Source: Planctomycetaceae bacterium (GTDB taxonomy: Bacteria > Planctomycetota > Planctomycetia > Pirellulales > Thermoguttaceae). Taken from it: a stretch of DNA of 10,873 nucleotides. Position numbers and translations under genes: made by a program. Within the stretch, counting starts at the first letter, position 1. The number at the start of each line of letters is the position of its first letter. This document shows positions 7,598 through 10,873 of the stretch, one piece after another. The DNA lies in contig JAIRYX010000058.1 of the NCBI GenBank assembly GCA_031267635.1, positions 1 to 10,873 of the forward strand. Reading direction: 5' to 3'. Under the pieces are notes generated by a model. It had not been told where the DNA came from. It ran no database searches and saw nothing but the letters and a program-made list of their open reading frames with translations.

Positions 7598-7645
7598 AAC
7601 AGTTTTTCGCAAGGATTCCTGCAAAGGGCGGAAAAACTGTTTTTT
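7598..7645 (+). terminator. Rho-independent terminator-like hairpin
   Basis: AACAGTTTTTCGC (7598-7610) pairs with GCGGAAAAACTGTT (7628-7641), with one bulged base, around a 17-base loop. A run of T follows to 7645. It lies 116 bases after the MBL-fold gene's stop and is the best intrinsic terminator in the window. The stem is AT-rich in the middle, so strength is uncertain. Confidence 0.6.
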
Positions 7646-7671
7646 CGTTTCCCGAACGCGAATCGCTCATT

Positions 7672-7684
7672 GCGTAACATGAGT
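7672..7684 (+). repeat. Border motif, copy 3
   Basis: An exact GCGTAACATGAGT lies immediately before the long degenerate reading frame that starts at 7683. The embedded ATG opens a 14-codon frame (MSKQPYLGQNQDST), out of register with the repeat frame. Whether it is translated is unknown. Confidence 0.6.
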
Positions 7685-8032
7685 AAACAACCCTATCTCG
7701 GACAGAATCAAGACTCTACGTAACCTGATTTATCATCTAAATAATTCGGGAAACACCCCAACAGCTTTGGAAAAGACCGCGAGACACTCGGCGTACACGC
7801 CGGAACTCTTGTCGCCTGCAACGGCGACTCTGTCGCTTGCGACAACGGTTCTGTCGCTTGCGACGGCGGCGGTTCTGTTGTTCCCAAGGGACGCAAGAGA
7901 CTCCAGGGACAATTGGGACAGGGCGAGTTTCTTGAAAAAGAACATGAGAAATTCCCCGAAGAGTTTCCAAAATCAGAAAAATGAGTCCTCAAAGTCCCTG
8001 TTGTCCCTTGCGTTCCTTTTGTCTGTAACACT

Positions 8033-8194
8033 CTCAACATTCCATATCGCCTCAAAGTCTCTGTTGTCTCCCCGCTGAATTAAAATCAGCAGAATCTCAA
8101 CATTCCATATCGCCTCAAAATCCCTGTTGTCTCCCCGCTGAATTAAAATCAGCAGAATCTCAACATTCCATATCGCCTCAAAGTCTCTGTTGTC
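8033..8194. repeat. 63-base tandem duplication, two units plus a partial third
   Basis: Units begin CTCAACATTCCATATCGCC at 8033, 8096 and 8159. The first two are nearly identical; the third diverges after about 36 bases. Each full unit contains GCTGA-ATTAAAA-TCAGC, a five-base-pair stem. The 63-base period is exactly three 21-base registers, so downstream phase is unchanged. Each unit adds an in-frame TGA to the plus-strand frame. Confidence 0.9.
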
Positions 8195-8288
8195 CCTTGC
8201 GTCCCTTTTGTCCCTTACACGAAAGCTTTTCGGGAATCCCCCAGAGCCGCTGTTGCCAGCGACGGCGGCTCTGTTGCCTGCGACGGCA

Positions 8289-8414
8289 GCTTCGTCACCG
8301 GTTACGAGGGCTTCGTCACCGGTTACGAGGGCTTCGTCACCGGTTACGAGAGCTTCGTCACCGGTTACGAGAGCTTCGTCACCGGTTACGAGGGCTTCGT
8401 CACCGGTTACGAGA
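8289..8414. repeat. Minisatellite 1: six 21-base units
   Basis: Six consecutive copies of a unit beginning GCTTCGTCACCGGTTACGAG lie here, differing by single substitutions (GAGG versus GAGA). Plus-strand translation gives SSPVTRA repeated. Each unit contains the palindrome ACCGGT. A related GCTTCGTCGCTTGCGACGGAA follows at 8415. Confidence 0.95.
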
Positions 8415-8456
8415 GCTTCGTCGCTTGCGACGGAACCCTCGGCGCACCCCCCGGCG

Positions 8457-8687
8457 GCTTCGTGGTACCCCCCGACGGCTCCGTGGTACCCCCCGAAAGC
8501 TCCGTGGTACACCCCGGCGGCTCCGTGGTACCCCCCGACGGCTCCGTGGTACCCCCCGACGGCTTCGTGGTACCCCCCGACGGCTCCGTGGTACACCCCG
8601 ACGGCTTCGTGGTACCCCCCGAAAGCTCCGTGGTACACCCCGGCGGCTTCGTGGTACCCCCCGAAAGCTCCGTGGTACCCCCCGACG
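8457..8687. repeat. Minisatellite 2: eleven 21-base units
   Basis: Eleven units begin with GCT at 8457 and then every 21 bases. The typical unit starts GCTTCGTGGTACCCCCCGAC, with variants GCTCCGTGGTACACCCCGGC and AAAGCTCC junctions. Each carries GGTACC or GGTACA. The array lies exactly 42 bases in register after minisatellite 1, so both descend from one 21-base framework. In plus frame 3 it reads (S/P)WYPPTA. Confidence 0.95.
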
Positions 8688-8708
8688 GCTCTGGGAAACG
8701 TCCCGACA

Positions 8709-8791
8709 GCTTTGAATGATAATCCAGACGCTTTGGATTAGACAAGGAACTCATTTGGATAACTTGTTTACTTAGTGTACGTAACATGAGC
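8709..8791 (+). repeat. Right end of the large repeat element, inverted partner of 10542-10619
   Basis: GCTTTGAATGATAATCC at 8709 recurs on the minus strand starting at 10619. The 29 bases at 8763-8791 match the minus strand of 10542-10570 at 25 positions and end in the border motif ACGTAACATGAGC. The middle is looser. The pair forms a long inverted repeat flanking the minus-strand gene at 8897-10510. Confidence 0.8.
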
Positions 8792-8896
8792 GATGAAAGA
8801 AAACTGACGGGAAATTTACCATATTTTCGCCAAATGTAAAGAACAATCAGAGAGACAAAAGGGACTTTGGAGATTTCTGGAACAGGGGAAACTCTT
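8742..8896. other. Spacer between repeat block and minus-strand gene
   Basis: It holds the border motif and, at about 8853-8872, ACAAAAGGGACTTTGG, an inverted relative of the GTCCCTTTTGTC tracts at 8202-8213 and the CCAAAGTCCCTTTT near 5433. The ATG within the border motif opens an 18-codon frame (8787-8840) of no recognised meaning. No convincing terminator for the minus-strand gene is seen. Confidence 0.45.
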
Positions 8897-10510
8897 TTAT
8901 CTCGGCTTCTCAATAGGTTCGATTGGTTTCACAAGAAATCCCGCGTTAAGCCAGTTGCCGTAATCAAGGATATTGCGGCTTCCGGCGTCTGTGCAGGCGA
9001 GACTAATCCTGCTGCTTCCTTCGGGGATGTCTATCTCGAAACGCCACGGCTCTTGCGAAATCCGCATAACAGGACTCTCGGCGGCAAGTTTGCCGTCAAC
9101 GAAGATCTTGAAAACCACACTGCTGTGCATGGCAAGGAAGCGTCCGTTGTTCTGCGACAGCATGTTGTCATCCACGCCCGCCAGTGCGACAAAACGTTTG
9201 TACTCCGGCTTGATTTCGTACTGTACCGACGACGGCGCGCGGAAGCCCAAGCCATGTTCATACGTTTTTCCGCGCACACGCAACGGCTTGCCTTCAAACG
9301 ATTTTAGCTTGACAGGATACCAGAGGCAGTCCTTATAAGTTTTAGCATAATCGTTGACGCCGCCGTTTAAATCTTCAAGGTACACATCCGGCGTCGAGGT
9401 CAATGCGGCGGGCATTTTGACAAAATACGCTTCGCTTGGCAAGCTGACGCATTTTCCATCGCGGAACGCCGCCGCACGGAGCGTTTGCGTTTGCGTGATT
9501 TCCAACGGCTTGGTGTAACGCGGCGTTTGAACGTCCGGCTCGCTCCCGTCGGTTGTATAATGGATCTCCGCACCGTCCAGCCATGGAGCCGTCAGCGTTA
9601 CCCGCGTTGTGCTCTCGAAAAAATACGGACGCTCCCGCTTCCCCCAAGGCGCGAAACGAACATAATCTAACGGAGTCTCGGAGTTCAATAGAGAGTCCTC
9701 GGATTTCAACAATCGACGCAGCTCTTCGCCCATGTTGATACAAGGAATGCCGCTCTTTTGCAGGTTTTCATTGATTTCCGCCGTTCCCATCTCCGGCGTG
9801 TATCCGGCGACGGGATCGTAATGCGTGAAAGCGTCGTTCAAATCGCGTGCCAACAGGCATCGGAAACCGGCTTTCCACATGTTCGACATGGCGCCGGGCT
9901 TGCCGAAAACGCACATGTTTGTATGAACGCCGGCATAGATGATGTTCGTGATACCTCGTGCCGCAAGCAACGAATAGATCTCATCGGTGGACGAAGAGAA
10001 GAGGTCGTTTTCGCCGAGCGTCAAATCAGGGTTCATTCCGTCCCATCCGTAATTGACTTTGCACGACAAACCGGGACCGCACATGCAGTTTCCGACGCGA
10101 GCGGTGAATTTAACGGAAAGGTCTTTCTGTTTGTCGTGCGCCGCTTGACGTTCCACCGCCGTCGCTCTTTCATACTGCGGATAACCGGCATATGCCGTGA
10201 CCACGTCGCTGGGATTCCAAATCACCTGCATCCCAAGTTGCCTCGCGGCGTTCAAGACCGCGTTCATCCGCGGCGTCATCGCCGAGACTCGCTCCGAGGC
10301 GGTCATGCACCAGTGATAGTTCCACATGTCAACCACGATAATCGCCGTCTTGGACGGCTCCAATTCTATTGGTAACGCCGCAAACTGATTCGTCGGGGTA
10401 TCCCAAATCTGACCGGTGAGCGTTATCGGCTTTTCAGTGTTTTGCGCAACTACCGCCGTTGTCGCGCAGAATACGGCAGCCCCAATAATGGACAGCAAAT
10501 GTGTTTTCAT
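8897..10510 (-). CDS. Secreted isochorismatase-fold protein with chitobiase-C-like and NPCBM domains
   Basis: The protein has 537 residues from ATG 10510. A signal peptide (THLLSIIGAAVFCATTAVVA) is probably cut before Q23. Residues about 48-270 form an isochorismatase-like (cysteine hydrolase) domain: AIIVVDMWNYHWC with Asp61, LLAARGITNIIYAGVHTNMC with nucleophile Cys200, then ARDLNDAF. The usual catalytic lysine is not apparent; the expected position lies in the LTLGENDLFSSS stretch. About 298-365 is a chitobiase/hexosaminidase C-terminal-type domain (VTLTAPWLDGAEIHYTTDGS). About 375-530 is an NPCBM carbohydrate-binding module (KTYEHGLGFRAPSSVQYEI). The layout suggests an exported protein that binds glycans. 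The substrate of the first domain is unknown. The frame is open to GTG 10543, but that would put 11 polar residues before the signal peptide. The Shine-Dalgarno is weak. The gene is bracketed by inverted repeats. Confidence 0.88.
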   Translation of the reverse strand: MKTHLLSIIGAAVFCATTAVVAQNTEKPITLTGQIWDTPTNQFAALPIELEPSKTAIIVVDMWNYHWCMTASERVSAMTPRMNAVLNAARQLGMQVIWNPSDVVTAYAGYPQYERATAVERQAAHDKQKDLSVKFTARVGNCMCGPGLSCKVNYGWDGMNPDLTLGENDLFSSSTDEIYSLLAARGITNIIYAGVHTNMCVFGKPGAMSNMWKAGFRCLLARDLNDAFTHYDPVAGYTPEMGTAEINENLQKSGIPCINMGEELRRLLKSEDSLLNSETPLDYVRFAPWGKRERPYFFESTTRVTLTAPWLDGAEIHYTTDGSEPDVQTPRYTKPLEITQTQTLRAAAFRDGKCVSLPSEAYFVKMPAALTSTPDVYLEDLNGGVNDYAKTYKDCLWYPVKLKSFEGKPLRVRGKTYEHGLGFRAPSSVQYEIKPEYKRFVALAGVDDNMLSQNNGRFLAMHSSVVFKIFVDGKLAAESPVMRISQEPWRFEIDIPEGSSRISLACTDAGSRNILDYGNWLNAGFLVKPIEPIEKPR

Positions 10511-10541
10511 GTTTCTCTTTCTAAATATGTGGGTTTCAATC

Positions 10542-10554
10542 ACTCATGTTACGC
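10542..10554 (-). repeat. Border motif, copy 5 (inverted)
   Basis: ACTCATGTTACGC is the exact reverse complement of GCGTAACATGAGT. It lies 31 bases upstream of the start of the minus-strand gene, within its presumed leader or promoter. It is the terminal part of the 29-base segment shared with 8763-8791. Confidence 0.65.
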
Positions 10555-10592
10555 ACGCTCAGTAAACAAGCCGTCAAAATAAGTTTTTTTGT

Positions 10593-10694
10593 CTAAGCGT
10601 TGGGATTATCATTCAAAGCCGCCGAAGGTTCCGGCGTATACGCCGAAAGTTTCGCGGTCTCTACCGAAGCCGCCGGGGTGTTTCCTGAATTATT
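10593..10694 (-). pseudogene. Short, unexpanded copy of the heptad-repeat element
   Basis: On the minus strand this reads NNSGNTPAASVETAKLSAYTP then EPSAALNDNPNA, stop. The first half matches DNA at 7740-7802 (AATTCRGGAAACACCCC, GACCGCGA, CGGCGTAYACGCCGGAA) and the last part matches 8709-8729. The roughly 900 bases of expansion between these ends in the large copy are absent. The frame stays open upstream to 10862 and the window edge (FNMRLNAYFKRADGILQKF precedes), so this may be the true C-terminal tail of a gene or a fusion by repeat insertion. CGGCGTATACGCCG (10632-10645) is a perfect 14-base palindrome. Confidence 0.5.
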
Positions 10695-10818
10695 TATATT
10701 ATAACTAAACTTTTGCAAAATCCCATCAGCTCTCTTAAAATAAGCGTTCAAACGCATGTTAAATTGGCATAAAAAAGTTAATCGTTCATTTTGCCAAGCC
10801 GAGACGGGCGAGCAAGGA

Positions 10819-10873
10819 TTACATGCGTTTCGCGGTTTTTCCGGTAAAGTCCAGGCGGTCAATGAGCCAATTG
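10819..10873 (-). CDS. Possible C-terminal end of a gene running off the window
   Basis: One minus-strand frame enters from the right edge and ends at a TAA (10819-10821) after NWLIDRLDFTGKTAKRM. Composition is ordinary for a protein C-terminus. A competing frame through the same DNA continues to 10593. With only 17 residues visible, neither family nor coding status can be settled. Confidence 0.25.
   Translation of the reverse strand, partial: NWLIDRLDFTGKTAKRM

Larger units (their letters stand above)
7683..8741 (+). pseudogene. Degenerate heptad-repeat reading frame interrupted by two TGA codons
   Basis: One frame runs from just after a stop at 7680 to a TAG at 8739-8741. It is broken only by TGA codons at 8076-8078 and 8139-8141. 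It has no credible start. It reads ISDRIKTLRNLIYHL, then NNSGNTPTALEKTARHSAYTPE, then blocks of seven residues (LLPATAA, SSPVTRA, PWYPPTA), and ends ALNDNPDALD. The first and last parts match the frame at 10593-10694 on the other strand (NNSGNTPAASVETA, SAYTPEPSAALNDNPNA). Both interrupting stops lie in the two copies of a 63-base duplication. The arrays are open in several frames on both strands, so openness alone is not evidence of coding. It is either the expanded tail of a dead gene or non-coding repeat DNA. No known family was recognised. Confidence 0.5.

Noticed and set aside
8289..8687. CRISPR array
   Set aside because: Units are contiguous 21-mers with no unique spacers and no cas gene nearby, so this is a minisatellite.
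7683..8741. Diversity-generating retroelement variable region
   Set aside because: No reverse transcriptase gene or template-repeat pair is visible, and variation is by tandem copy rather than at adenines.
9758..10375. 205-codon plus-strand frame
   Set aside because: It is a shadow of the isochorismatase domain coded on the minus strand, with no independent protein features.
10698..10862. Transposase C-terminus (segment with QNERLTFLCQFNMRLNAYFK)
   Set aside because: The segment has a vague transposase-like feel but no DDE motif or diagnostic signature, and a competing frame exists at the right edge; not supportable.

Overview
The window looks like chromosomal DNA from a Planctomycetota bacterium or a close relative. 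This rests on gene content rather than a marker gene: a degenerate sulfatase-fold protein, a MoxR AAA+ ATPase, secreted proteins with long disordered linkers, a secreted isochorismatase-fold protein fused to chitobiase-like and NPCBM domains, and few Shine-Dalgarno sequences. Genes have moderate GC, spacers are AT-rich, and one repeat block is GC-rich. No rRNA, tRNA, CRISPR array or complete transposase was seen.

Layout. Positions 1-798 are non-coding and hold copies of several dispersed repeats and an 18-base dyad. From 799 to 5323, four plus-strand genes follow: a membrane-anchored Pro/Ser-rich protein (799-1683), a sulfatase-superfamily protein that appears to have lost its active site (1895-3283), a MoxR ATPase (3426-4505) and a flavodoxin-fold NAD(P)H oxidoreductase (4745-5323). 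Hairpin-forming repeats of one family sit after the first and third of these genes, and an inverted copy lies near the left edge. After an AT-rich spacer come a secreted CAP-domain protein (5823-6431) and an overlapping MBL-fold exonuclease-like gene (to 7482), probably co-transcribed and closed by a hairpin terminator near 7598-7645.

From 7540 to the right edge the window is repeat-rich. A block at 7683-8741 is built largely on a 21-base (seven-codon) register. It holds an imperfect 63-base tandem duplication and two minisatellite arrays. A short relative of the same block lies at 10593-10694 on the opposite strand. The two copies share their 5' and 3' ends and bracket a minus-strand gene (8897-10510) as inverted repeats. 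That gene encodes a secreted isochorismatase-like, chitobiase-C-like and NPCBM protein. A 13-base motif, GCGTAACATGAGT, occurs five times at borders of these repeats and spacers.

The protein genes do not form one obvious pathway. The strongest unexplained signal is the paired, differently expanded minisatellite element and its border motif. It is most likely a non-autonomous repeat family or the variable 3' tail of a decayed gene family.
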